A stretch of DNA of 64,000 nt from positions 51,283-115,282 of the forward strand of contig JAZUIN010000016.1 in NCBI GenBank assembly GCA_045642225.1. Reading direction: 5' to 3'. Shown piece by piece: positions 18,570-27,072 of the stretch. The stretch's first letter is position 1. Each line of letters begins with the position of its first letter. Source of the DNA: RUG191 sp045642225 (GTDB lineage: Bacteria; Bacillota; Clostridia; Lachnospirales; Lachnospiraceae). Under the pieces are notes generated by a model that was given only the letters and a program-made list of their open reading frames with translations, made no database searches and was not told where the DNA came from. The translations under genes and the position numbers were made by a program.

Positions 18570-19484
18570 TTATGTGTTAGATTTACTATCTAACACATGA
18601 GAGTCGGTTTTTATATTAGAACTATTTCTCGCACGATGTCGATTGATGAGAAACATTATTATACCTGCGCTTGAAATAATGATATAACCAATGATGCTTA
18701 ATATATCAGGATATTCACCTAAGAAAACAATGCCAAGTATTGCGGCGAAAATGATTTGAGTATAGTCGTACACAGATATCTCTGCAGCAGGACAATATGA
18801 ATATGCTTTTGTAATGAATATTTGACCAACAGAAGCAGATAGGCCTGCACCAAGAAGCATGGCTAATTGGAATAAGTCTATTGGTTTGTAAGCAAATATT
18901 AAATATGGCGATGACATTAAAGTTGAAAATAGTGAGAAAAAGAAAACAATAACTGGACCGGGTACTTTGTGTAAGCTTGCTAGTCGTACATTTGTATAAG
19001 CAAAGCCTGCAAAAGCGCCAGATAATAGTCCGATTAAGGCAGGAAATGTCGCTAAATCATTTAATCCTGGCTTAAGTATAAACAAAGCACCGATAAATGC
19101 CGTTATAATACATAGAAGCTGATATGGTTTAACTTTTTCTTTTATCATAAAAAATGAAAATAATATTGCAAAAAATGGAGAAAGTTTATTAAGCATGGAA
19201 GCATCTGAGATACATAGTTTTGTTATGGCGTAAAAATTACAAAAAATACCTAGTGTTCCAAAGAAAGAGCGAAGGATAAGATATTTTAAGCCACCTTCAC
19301 CGGTTGTGAATTTTATTTTTTGTGATTTCATAATTCCAAAGGATATGAATATTGCCACGAGGTTTCTAAAAAAACTCTTTTCAATTGAAGGGAGATCGCC
19401 TGCTAATTTGATGAATAAATTCATAAAGGCGAAGCCTACAGCAGCGACGATAATACAAAGTATACCTTTTTCTTTATTACTCAT
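18570..19484 (-). CDS. EamA-family (DMT) transporter
   Basis: The 304-residue protein on the minus strand has ten hydrophobic helices in two EamA repeats. It starts with NKEKGILCIIVAAVGFAFMN and has LFIKLAG and a second-half repeat ending in LGEYPDILSIIGYIIISSAGI. DMT carriers of this kind export amino acids or other metabolites; the substrate is unknown. The last codons overlap a symmetrical terminator shared with the convergent lrgAB operon (about 18573-18598). Confidence 0.9.
   Translation of the reverse strand: MSNKEKGILCIIVAAVGFAFMNLFIKLAGDLPSIEKSFFRNLVAIFISFGIMKSQKIKFTTGEGGLKYLILRSFFGTLGIFCNFYAITKLCISDASMLNKLSPFFAILFSFFMIKEKVKPYQLLCIITAFIGALFILKPGLNDLATFPALIGLLSGAFAGFAYTNVRLASLHKVPGPVIVFFFSLFSTLMSSPYLIFAYKPIDLFQLAMLLGAGLSASVGQIFITKAYSYCPAAEISVYDYTQIIFAAILGIVFLGEYPDILSIIGYIIISSAGIIMFLINRHRARNSSNIKTDSHVLDSKSNT
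18573..18598. terminator. Bidirectional terminator between lrgB and the EamA gene
   Basis: TGTGTTAGAT and ATCTAACACA form a perfect 10-bp stem with a short loop, located between two convergent genes. It overlaps the last codons of the minus-strand transporter gene. Confidence 0.7.
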
Positions 19485-19646
19485 AATATAACCTTCTTTC
19501 TCAGATGTATTATATCACAGTAGTATATTGTGATTTTGTAAGCATATAAGTTCAAAAGTGTGAAATTTAGTTGAAAATACATAAAAATTCTACAAATAAT
19601 AAGTAAAATGTGTTAATCTATAAATGTAAAAAGGTAGGTGATTCAA

Positions 19647-20027
19647 ATGTTAATACTTAAGACAGTTGCGTTAAATAAATATAATAACATTGCGAAATTC
19701 GCTAAAAAAGATGAAGGCTTTTACGAATTGAGAAATCAGAGTAAATATCGTATAGCATTTTATACAGAATTAGAAGAGGGCGAGACTCTTGAAGATCCAT
19801 TGATGGATTTGATTGAGAAGTATAAGATGAAGAAAGCTTCTTATTCTAACTATACAGAAGTTGATGGTAAGCGATTATACATTTTCGAATTAGAGACAAA
19901 TTGCGAGGATCCAGCAGATAATCTTGCGGCTATGAAGAAGGTTGTTAAATTTGTCGGTAAGAGAATTTATAATGCTGAAGTGGGCGAGTTCCTAGAACTT
20001 AAAATTAAACCTATTAAGGAAGATTAA
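19647..20027 (+). CDS. Conserved hypothetical protein (DUF6145-like)
   Basis: ATG 19647 is preferred to an upstream GTG because AAGGTAGGTGA sits just before it. The 126-residue protein is soluble and mixed alpha/beta, with LYIFELETNCEDP in the middle. It resembles a short family of unknown role that I associate with Lachnospiraceae (DUF6145). It abuts the arginase-like gene with no gap, so the two are co-transcribed. Confidence 0.6.
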   Translation: MLILKTVALNKYNNIAKFAKKDEGFYELRNQSKYRIAFYTELEEGETLEDPLMDLIEKYKMKKASYSNYTEVDGKRLYIFELETNCEDPADNLAAMKKVVKFVGKRIYNAEVGEFLELKIKPIKED

Positions 20028-20789
20028 ATGAAAAATATAACGATTTTAAATATGTCTAAGGTCTATGAAAATGAAACTTTTTATAGACCTTTTATTATTA
20101 GTGAAAATAGAATAGAAAATGTAAATTACAAATGGATAGATTGTGATTGTATTGATGGAACAAATTGTTATGCTGATCCTTTGGCTGTAAAGCAGCTTAG
20201 AAGCTGTATTAGAAATGTTGATGCGAGAGGTCTGCATTTTATTGATTCTGGAAATTATCATTATCTATCGTATTTGTTTATGGAGAAGATACCGATAGAT
20301 TTTGAATTGATATTATTTGATAATCATCCGGATTGCAAACGACCAATGTTTGGAGAAATACTGTCTTGCGGCGGATGGATTAGAGATGCTTTGGTTGACA
20401 ATGAACATTTGAAGAAAGTGATTATGGTAGGAGTAGATAATAGCCTACTTGAAGAGCTTGAGGATATATCGGAGTATAGAGATAAGGTGGAAATTTTTTC
20501 TAAAGAAGAGTTTATAGATTATATCAAAAACGATAAATCAGCTAGAGCATTTCCAGCATATATTTCGGTTGATAAAGATGTGCTTAGTGACAAGGATGCG
20601 TCCTGTAACTGGGATCAAGGCGATATGCGAATGTACGAATTAGTAGAGATGCTTGAGTTGATTAATAATCATAAGCATATAATTGGAGTTGATGTGTGTG
20701 GAGAAAATGATGCAATGCAACTAGAGGGCAATGAGTTAAATGATTTGGCTAATAGTAAAATGATAGAGTATTATTTGCAAATGAAATAA
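20028..20789 (+). CDS. Arginase-fold (ureohydrolase superfamily) protein
   Basis: The 253-residue protein has metal-site segments of the arginase/deacetylase fold: LHFIDSGNYHYLSYL, LILFDNHPDC (a D-x-H pair), AYISVDKDVLS (D-x-D like) and HIIGVDVCGEN. These bind the Mn or Zn centre in arginase and agmatinase. The sequence is otherwise distant, so the amidine substrate is uncertain. It starts immediately after the DUF6145-like gene. Confidence 0.7.
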   Translation: MKNITILNMSKVYENETFYRPFIISENRIENVNYKWIDCDCIDGTNCYADPLAVKQLRSCIRNVDARGLHFIDSGNYHYLSYLFMEKIPIDFELILFDNHPDCKRPMFGEILSCGGWIRDALVDNEHLKKVIMVGVDNSLLEELEDISEYRDKVEIFSKEEFIDYIKNDKSARAFPAYISVDKDVLSDKDASCNWDQGDMRMYELVEMLELINNHKHIIGVDVCGENDAMQLEGNELNDLANSKMIEYYLQMK

Positions 20790-20855
20790 AAAAAGCGGAG
20801 GTATATTGAAGCTATGTTTAATTTATACAAAAGAGTAATTTTTTTCATTTTGTAC

Positions 20856-20884
20856 TTGAAAAAAATAGTTGGAGGGCATATAAT
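20856..20884 (+). promoter_or_regulatory. Promoter of the sulfoquinovose operon
   Basis: A -35 box TTGAAA (20856-20861) and a perfect -10 TATAAT (20879-20884) are separated by 17 bases. They lie about 60 bp before the sulfoquinovosidase start. Confidence 0.75.
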
Positions 20885-20912
20885 TAATTAAAATAATTAA
20901 TTAATTAATATT
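20881..20912 (+). promoter_or_regulatory. AT-palindromic operator candidate
   Basis: Overlapping the -10 box is a run of TTAATTAA-type palindromes (TAATTAATTAAAATAATTAA and its extension). ROK-family repressors bind AT-rich palindromes next to promoters, and such a regulator is encoded at the end of this operon, so this is a reasonable operator candidate. The binding itself is inferred. Confidence 0.45.
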
Positions 20913-20943
20913 TATGTTTTTTTGATTACGCAGAGGGGGTAAA

Positions 20944-22920
20944 ATGATTACACGTAGACATTTGGAAAGCATGCAATTTGCAGTTGGTAAAGGCTCAAAT
21001 GATTTCACAATGAGTAGAGGTAGTTTTGTCTATAATCAGAAGACTGATAAGAAGACTAAACTTGTACTTAAAGATTCAGAAGAGAATGGTAATGTTACAA
21101 AACTTAAATTTGAAGACCCAACTAATAATGATAAGTATGCTTTGATTATTACTGAGTCAGATAATAAGTTAGAAGTGACTTATGAAGGACCTGAGAATGT
21201 AGACAATAATAGATATTGGATTTCATTCCCAGCAAATACTGACGAACATATTTATGGTTGTGGTGAGACTTTTTCAAAGTTTGATCTTAAAGGTGAAAAA
21301 GTTCGTATTTGGGTTGCTGAGCATCAAAATACTGACAGAATTGGTAAGAAGCTAATTAAGGAATTGTTTACAGGAAAGAGACCTAAGAAGGTTCTTCCAT
21401 TTAAAAAGTTCGAGAGCTATTATGCACAACCAACTTTCACATCGTCAGATAAATATTTTTGTCATGTGTTTACAGATCGTTTTGCTGAATTTGATTTTAG
21501 CGATAGAAGCAATATTCAATTTGCTTTACAAGAAGAGCCACATTTCGTTGTGGAGACAGCAAGTACATTTACAGAGTTGTCTTCAAAGTTGTCGAATCTT
21601 CTAGGACATCAGAGGCCACTTCCAGAATGGACTTATGATGGAGCAATTCTTGCAGTTCAACAAGGTTGTGATGTGATTGATAAGAAGATTGCAAATGCTG
21701 AAGCTAAAGGTGTTAAGATTGCTGGTATTTGGAGTCAAGATTGGTGTGGCTGCAGAAGAACAGGCTTTGGCTATCAAGTAATGTGGAATTGGCAATATGA
21801 TGGTGGCGAGGAAGGACAATATCCAAATCTTCCAGAGAAGATTAAAGAGTGGAATGCGAAGGGTATTCAATTCTTAGGATATATAAATCCATTTATTGCG
21901 TTAGAGAAAAACATTTACGCAGAAGCTAAAGAAAAAGGTTATTGTGTTAAAGATAAAGAAGGTAATGATTATCAAGTAACAATTACTACATTCCCAGCAG
22001 CAATGGTTGACTTTACTAATCCAGAAGCTTACGAATGGTACAAGAATCTTATTAAGGAGAATATGATTGGTATCGGAATGGGCGGCTGGATGGCTGACTT
22101 TGGTGAATATCTTCCAGTAGACGCAGTGCTTTATGATGGAAGCGACGCTTACGAGATGCATAATCAATGGCCAGCAATTTGGGCAAAGCTTAATAATGAA
22201 GCTATCGCAGAGTGCGGTAAGGAAGGAGAAGTATTCTTCTTTACAAGAGCTGGACATACAAATACAATCAAGTATTCACACTTGATGTGGAATGGTGATC
22301 AACATGTAGATTGGTCATTAGATGACGGAATAGCAGCGGTTATTCCAGGAACTCTTTCACTTGCAATGTCTGGTTATGGTATGAGTCATTCAGATGTCGG
22401 TGGATATACAACTGTTCAGAAATTAAAGCTTACAAGAAGCAAAGAACTTCTTCTAAGATGGGAAGAGATGAATGTATTCTCTCCATTATATAGATTCCAC
22501 GAAGGCAATCAGCCAGCAGCGGATGTACAATTTGACGATGATGAGGAGTTGATGGCTCAACTTAAGAGATGTACTGATACTCATGTACGCCTCAAGGAGT
22601 ATATCAAGGATTTAGTTGATGAAAATGTTAAGAATGGTACTCCTGTAATGAGACCATTATTCTATCATTACGATGAAGCTAGAGCTTATACAGAGTCGTT
22701 AGAATATTTATTGGGTGAAGATATGTTAGTTGCTCCAGTAATTGATAAGGGAGCGGTTGAGAAGAACGTTTACTTACCTGAGGATGAATGGGTACACTTA
22801 TATTCTGGTAAAGAATTTAAGGGCGGAGTTATTACAGTGGCAGCACCAATTGGTCAACCACCTGTATTCGTAAGAAAGAACTCTAATAGATTTGATGAAT
22901 TAATGAGTGTTATTAAATAG
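20944..22920 (+). CDS. Sulfoquinovosidase (GH31, YihQ-like)
   Basis: A 658-residue GH31 glycosidase, close to the length of YihQ. The nucleophile is D385 in GGWMADFGEYLP and the acid/base is D452 in WNGDQHVDWS. The sulfonate-recognition region of YihQ (Q, R and W in a QDW...MWNW stretch) is matched by SQDWCGCRRTGFGYQVMWNW, with Q265, R271/R272 and W281/W283. It should release sulfoquinovose from plant sulfolipid-derived glycosides in the cytoplasm, as no signal peptide is present. It is the first gene of the operon with symporter, transaldolase and reductase, which strongly supports the call. Family names such as sftG/yihQ are used elsewhere. Confidence 0.9.
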   Translation: MITRRHLESMQFAVGKGSNDFTMSRGSFVYNQKTDKKTKLVLKDSEENGNVTKLKFEDPTNNDKYALIITESDNKLEVTYEGPENVDNNRYWISFPANTDEHIYGCGETFSKFDLKGEKVRIWVAEHQNTDRIGKKLIKELFTGKRPKKVLPFKKFESYYAQPTFTSSDKYFCHVFTDRFAEFDFSDRSNIQFALQEEPHFVVETASTFTELSSKLSNLLGHQRPLPEWTYDGAILAVQQGCDVIDKKIANAEAKGVKIAGIWSQDWCGCRRTGFGYQVMWNWQYDGGEEGQYPNLPEKIKEWNAKGIQFLGYINPFIALEKNIYAEAKEKGYCVKDKEGNDYQVTITTFPAAMVDFTNPEAYEWYKNLIKENMIGIGMGGWMADFGEYLPVDAVLYDGSDAYEMHNQWPAIWAKLNNEAIAECGKEGEVFFFTRAGHTNTIKYSHLMWNGDQHVDWSLDDGIAAVIPGTLSLAMSGYGMSHSDVGGYTTVQKLKLTRSKELLLRWEEMNVFSPLYRFHEGNQPAADVQFDDDEELMAQLKRCTDTHVRLKEYIKDLVDENVKNGTPVMRPLFYHYDEARAYTESLEYLLGEDMLVAPVIDKGAVEKNVYLPEDEWVHLYSGKEFKGGVITVAAPIGQPPVFVRKNSNRFDELMSVIK

Positions 22921-22998
22921 TTATATTGATTTTAATCTTTCATAGCGAAAGGTAAAAATATAAATAATTTAAATGAGCGATTAAAGAAAGGGGATCTC

Positions 22999-24486
22999 AT
23001 GGAAAAGAAAGAGAAACATGGATTTGGATCTAGACTGATGTATGGTCTAGCAGATGTATATGGTGGAGGAGCTTTTATCATCATATCAACATTTTTTACA
23101 GTATTTTTAACAAAGGCAATGGGTATGTCACCAGCTTTGGCAGGTACTATTCCACTTATCGGTAAGGTTTGGGATGCTATTACAGATCCATTAATGGGTA
23201 ATATTACAGATAGAACTCAATCAAAATTCGGTGCTAAGAGATTTTATATTTTAATTGGTAGTATTGTATCAGCTATAACATTTATTTTGATGTGGATTAA
23301 CTTTGATACTAATTCTACAATGGGACAATATTTCTTCTACATGTTTATGTACATGTTATTCTCTACAGGATTTACTGTAGTAATGGTTCCTTACAACGCA
23401 CTTTTACCAGATATGGTATCTGATTATACAGTACGTGGTAAGTTCTCATCAGTAAGAATGATTTGTTCTACGTTTGGTGCTATTATTGCTGGACTTGTTC
23501 CAACATTAATCATTAAGGATAATACACAACCTATGCCATATATGATAGTAGCACTAATCTTTGCTGCATTATTCTTCGTTGTAATTTTCATTACATTCCT
23601 TGGAACATGGGAGAAGAAGAAAGAGCCAGTAAAAGTTGGTTTTGGCGAAAGTTTTGTTCAATCACTTACAGTATATAAGAGCAGATCTTATGTATTATTT
23701 ATTGCAATTTTCTTGTTTGGTCAAGCAGCAGCAGACTTTATGACAGGACTTGCAGTTTACTATATCGATGATGTTTTAAATGCATATGGCGGTGGAAGAT
23801 TTACATATCTTATGGGTGTAATTCTTGTATCTCAATTTATTGGAACAATAGCATTTAACTTTATTATGGCTAAGACTTCTAAGAAGTTCCCATTACTTAT
23901 TGGTACACCAGTAAGAATTGTTGCAACTATTGCAATGTTATTCTTCTCATATGAAGGAAGTAACTTTACAGTAATTCTTGTTCTTACATTCTTCATTGGA
24001 TTAGGTATGGCAGGAACATCAACAACAATTTATGCTATCTTAGCTGATATGGCAGATGTTGATGAGTTAATTACTTCAGTTAATAGACCAGCAGTTTGTT
24101 CTGCTATGGCAACATTCGTAAGAAAGATCGCTCAAGGTCTTGCATCAGCAATCATTGGTGTATTACTTGCATTTGTTGGTTATCAAGAGACACTTGCATC
24201 AGCAGGTCTTAGACAAGAAGCATCAACACAGACAGGTGTTGCATACATTTACATTTTTGTACCAATTATTTTATGTGCAATTGCTTTGATATTTACAATT
24301 TCTTTCCCTCTTAATAAGGCTTCATTTGATGTTCTTAAGAAAGAAATTGCACGTCGTAAGGGTGAAGATGATTCAGAAGCTACACCAGAAGAAATTGCAA
24401 TTTGTGAAAAGGTTACAGGATATAGCTATAACAACCTTTGGAAGAAGGAAAATGCGTTTACATTTAAAGCAAAGCGTAAAGGTTAA
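22999..24486 (+). CDS. GPH-type sugar:cation symporter, probable sulfoquinovoside importer
   Basis: A 495-residue MFS/GPH carrier with 12 membrane helices. The loop GKVWDAITDPLMGNITDRTQSKFGAKRFY is the family hallmark (D-P and D-R-T). It resembles YihO/MelB-type proteins and lies between sulfoquinovosidase and transaldolase, so it probably brings in sulfoquinovose or its glycosides. GAAAGGGG lies just before ATG. A weak stem (TACAACT/AGTTGTA, about 24490-24520) follows the stop and may tune expression of the next gene. Confidence 0.85.
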   Translation: MEKKEKHGFGSRLMYGLADVYGGGAFIIISTFFTVFLTKAMGMSPALAGTIPLIGKVWDAITDPLMGNITDRTQSKFGAKRFYILIGSIVSAITFILMWINFDTNSTMGQYFFYMFMYMLFSTGFTVVMVPYNALLPDMVSDYTVRGKFSSVRMICSTFGAIIAGLVPTLIIKDNTQPMPYMIVALIFAALFFVVIFITFLGTWEKKKEPVKVGFGESFVQSLTVYKSRSYVLFIAIFLFGQAAADFMTGLAVYYIDDVLNAYGGGRFTYLMGVILVSQFIGTIAFNFIMAKTSKKFPLLIGTPVRIVATIAMLFFSYEGSNFTVILVLTFFIGLGMAGTSTTIYAILADMADVDELITSVNRPAVCSAMATFVRKIAQGLASAIIGVLLAFVGYQETLASAGLRQEASTQTGVAYIYIFVPIILCAIALIFTISFPLNKASFDVLKKEIARRKGEDDSEATPEEIAICEKVTGYSYNNLWKKENAFTFKAKRKG

Positions 24487-24570
24487 TATGTATTACAACT
24501 ATAGACTATAGGAGTTGTAAAATATTTGATAAATTAATAAGTTATATTATTCATTAGGAGGAATAAGAAA

Positions 24571-25251
24571 GTGAAGTATTTTTTAGATAGTGCAAAAATT
24601 GATGAGATTAGAGAAGCATATGAGACATTTGGTATTGATGGTGTTACAACAAACCCAAATCACATTATGTTATCAGGAAAGCCATTCAAAGAAGTATTAA
24701 AGGAAATGGTTGCTTTTGTAGAAGAGAAGGGTATTGTAGGATACGAAAAGTTTCCTATTTCAGTAGAAATCAATCCACATCTAGATAATGCGGATGATAT
24801 GGTTGCAATGGGTAAGGAAATTTCAGCTATGTGCCCTAACTTTGTAATTAAGATTCCTTGCACATTAGCAGGTGTAACAGCAGCTAGAAGACTTGAGGCT
24901 GAAGGAATTAGAACAAATGTAACATTAATCTTTAGCCCATCTCAATCATTACCACCAATGAAGAATAATTCATTATTTATTTCTCCATTTATCGGTTGGA
25001 AAGAGAACTCTGGCGAGGATTGTGTTCAATATATTCAAGATATCTGCGAAATCAGAGATAATTATGGATTTGATACAGAAATCATTTGTGCAGCAGTAAG
25101 AAATGGTAAGCAATTTAATGATTGTGCAGTTTCAGGAGCAGACATCGTAACAGCTGGTTTACAAGTTTACAAAGATAGTATGTATCACCCATTTACAGAT
25201 TTTGGTATGAATAAGTTCCAAAACGCTTGGGATAACACAATTACAGATTAA
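24571..25251 (+). CDS. sftT: 6-deoxy-6-sulfofructose transaldolase
   Basis: A 226-residue short transaldolase (GTG start, AGGAGGAATAAGAAA upstream). The Schiff-base lysine is K94 in NFVIKIPCT, and GVTTNPNHI near residues 24-32 is the family's opening motif. In the sulfo-TAL pathway this enzyme splits sulfofructose, passes the three-carbon unit to glyceraldehyde 3-phosphate, and yields fructose 6-phosphate and 3-sulfolactaldehyde. Sequence alone would also fit fructose-6-phosphate aldolase; the operon decides the call. The pathway is known from Firmicutes such as Bacillus and E. rectale. Confidence 0.85.
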   Translation: MKYFLDSAKIDEIREAYETFGIDGVTTNPNHIMLSGKPFKEVLKEMVAFVEEKGIVGYEKFPISVEINPHLDNADDMVAMGKEISAMCPNFVIKIPCTLAGVTAARRLEAEGIRTNVTLIFSPSQSLPPMKNNSLFISPFIGWKENSGEDCVQYIQDICEIRDNYGFDTEIICAAVRNGKQFNDCAVSGADIVTAGLQVYKDSMYHPFTDFGMNKFQNAWDNTITD

Positions 25252-25311
25252 TTAGTATGACATTATTATTTTTATAATATTAATTTATACAATGTTATTT
25301 TTGGATAATCT

Positions 25312-25419
25312 TCTTTTACTACGTGACACGCTTTCGCTAAGTCCTCGCTGCAACGGTACTAAACTCACACTTTGTGTTCGTTAAGTGCCGGCGCTGTGGA
25401 TTGTCACTTGAGTAAAAGA
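25312..25419. repeat. ~108-bp palindromic intergenic element
   Basis: TCTTTTACT at 25312 and AGTAAAAGA ending at 25419 pair, followed inward by GTGACA/TGTCAC. The centre has a second nested stem (CGGTACT...AAGTGCCG with CACACTTTGTGT at the tip). The element is clearly more GC-rich than its surroundings and contains no ORF. It looks like a MITE or REP-type extragenic palindrome. It sits inside the sulfoquinovose operon between the transaldolase and reductase genes and would form a long hairpin in the mRNA. Confidence 0.65.
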
Positions 25420-25459
25420 ACATTACCAAAATTAGAATTATAGAAAGAAGGATTAAAAA

Positions 25460-26317
25460 ATGAATATCGGATTTATCGGACTCGGAATTATGGGCGAGTC
25501 AATGTGTGAAAATATTGTAAAGAAGCATGACGGAAAAGTATTTGTTTTTGATTTTAACGAAGCTCAAGTTAAGAAGCTAGAAGGAGTTGGAGCAGTTGCT
25601 TGTAAGAACTCTACAGAAGTGGCTGAAAATGCAGATGTAATCATTTCAATGGTTCCAAAGTCAGAGCATTCAAAGGCTGTATATGACGAAGTATCTAAGG
25701 TAACAGATTCTTCAAAGATTTGTATCGATATGAGTACTATCGATCCTTCTGTATCAGTTGAGATCTCAAAGATGGTTAAGGCTACAGGTGCTCAATTTGC
25801 TGATGCTCCAGTTGTTAAGTCTAAGCCAGCAGCTATTGCAGGTCAACTTGGAATCTTTGTTGGATGTGATGAAGATTTATATGAGAAGATTGTACCAATT
25901 CTTTCATACATGGGTGAAAACATTAAGAGACTTGGCGAAAATGGTGCTGGTCTAGTAATGAAGATTTGTCATAACGCTTTAGTTGCTCAAATTCAAAATG
26001 GTGTTAACGAAACACTTACACTTGCTGGTAAGAACGGAATCGATATTCTTACATTTGCAGAATGTGTATCATTCGGTGGTGGACAAAACTTCTACTTAGA
26101 TTCTAAGAAGGAAGCTCTTGCAGCAGAGGATTATACAACAGCATTTTCTGTACAAAATGAGCACAAGGATTTAGGTATTTGCTTAAATCTTGCTGAGGAA
26201 TCAGGAGTTAAGATGCCAGGTCAAGAAAATACTAAAAAGGTTTATGATGCAGCTATGGAAAAAGGCTATGGCACAGAAGACTGGATTGCTACAATTAAGG
26301 TAGTAAGAGATTTATAA
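25460..26317 (+). CDS. Sulfolactaldehyde reductase (beta-hydroxyacid dehydrogenase family)
   Basis: A 285-residue NAD(P)-dependent enzyme of the 3-hydroxyisobutyrate dehydrogenase family. It starts with the dinucleotide motif GFIGLGIMGESM and carries the catalytic lysine K168 in GAGLVMKICHNALV. The substrate motif, normally DAPVSGG, is here DAPVVKSKPAAIAG, with a lysine/serine pair in place of the glycines. This could help bind a sulfonate. By context it reduces 3-sulfolactaldehyde to 2,3-dihydroxypropanesulfonate (DHPS), regenerating NAD+ in fermentation. Relatives are YihU and SftF/SlaB-type enzymes. Confidence 0.85.
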   Translation: MNIGFIGLGIMGESMCENIVKKHDGKVFVFDFNEAQVKKLEGVGAVACKNSTEVAENADVIISMVPKSEHSKAVYDEVSKVTDSSKICIDMSTIDPSVSVEISKMVKATGAQFADAPVVKSKPAAIAGQLGIFVGCDEDLYEKIVPILSYMGENIKRLGENGAGLVMKICHNALVAQIQNGVNETLTLAGKNGIDILTFAECVSFGGGQNFYLDSKKEALAAEDYTTAFSVQNEHKDLGICLNLAEESGVKMPGQENTKKVYDAAMEKGYGTEDWIATIKVVRDL

Positions 26318-26329
26318 GATTTGAATTTA

Positions 26330-26359
26330 CCTCTGTGGCGTGGGCTACAGGGGTTTTTT
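26330..26359 (+). terminator. Weak intra-operon terminator or attenuator
   Basis: CCTCTGT pairs with ACAGGGG (one G-U pair), followed by six Ts. It lies 12 bp after the reductase gene and 15 bp before the DUF4867 gene. Because the operon continues, it probably only reduces read-through. Confidence 0.6.
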
Positions 26360-26373
26360 AGAAGAGGAAGTAG

Positions 26374-27072
26374 ATGGGTACTTTAGAAAGACTAAATAAA
26401 GTTAATGATGTTGAGATTAAATCAATTTTTGATTCTCAGTTTAAGACCTTTGGCAATGTGATAGAAGGTTTCGAATTTGAAGCTTTGATTGATTATATGG
26501 ACAAGAACACAGATATTCCTGCTGAAGGAAATGTGTATGTTCCTTCTGTCGAAGCTATGGAAGAAACTAAGATTGCAGAGAGCTTGTCTAATGTATTTTA
26601 TGGAAGTATGCCTATACAAATAGGATATTGCAACGGTAAAAATAGTACATATAATGGCTTTGAATATCACAAGTGCAGTGAGATAAATGTTGCTGTAACA
26701 GACTTGATGCTAGTGCTAGGTCATACATATGACATAAATGATTGTCATTACAATAATGAAGCTGCAACTGTATTTTTTGTACCTAAGGGAACTGCATTTG
26801 AAATGTTTCAGACAACGCTTCATTTGTCACCTTGTAAGGTATGTGATGAAGGATTTAAAGCTGTTGTTGTTCTTGCAAAGAATACTAATACTCCTCTAGG
26901 AGTAGAAGAAAAGCAAGAAAGAGATGAACTTATAGTAAAAGGTAATCAAGAAGCAAAATTATTATTACAGAGAAATAAATGGGTAATCGCACATCCTGAA
27001 AGAGAACCACTTATTAAGCAAGGAGCCTTTCCAGGAATTATAGGAGAAAATAAGGAGTTATATTATGAGTAA
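26374..27072 (+). CDS. DUF4867 family protein of the sulfoquinovose operon
   Basis: The 232-residue cupin-like protein carries the DUF4867 opening (IKSIFDSQFKTFGNVIEGF) and the central NVYVPSVEAMEE and EYHKCSEINVAV segments. DUF4867 proteins occur in sugar-phosphate operons of Firmicutes, and in sulfo-TAL operons they are consistently present. They may be an isomerase or mutarotase helper that provides the right sulfoquinovose/sulfofructose form; the exact activity is not settled as far as I know. GAAGAGGAAG is its ribosome binding site. It overlaps the isomerase gene by 8 bp. Confidence 0.8.
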   Translation: MGTLERLNKVNDVEIKSIFDSQFKTFGNVIEGFEFEALIDYMDKNTDIPAEGNVYVPSVEAMEETKIAESLSNVFYGSMPIQIGYCNGKNSTYNGFEYHKCSEINVAVTDLMLVLGHTYDINDCHYNNEAATVFFVPKGTAFEMFQTTLHLSPCKVCDEGFKAVVVLAKNTNTPLGVEEKQERDELIVKGNQEAKLLLQRNKWVIAHPEREPLIKQGAFPGIIGENKELYYE

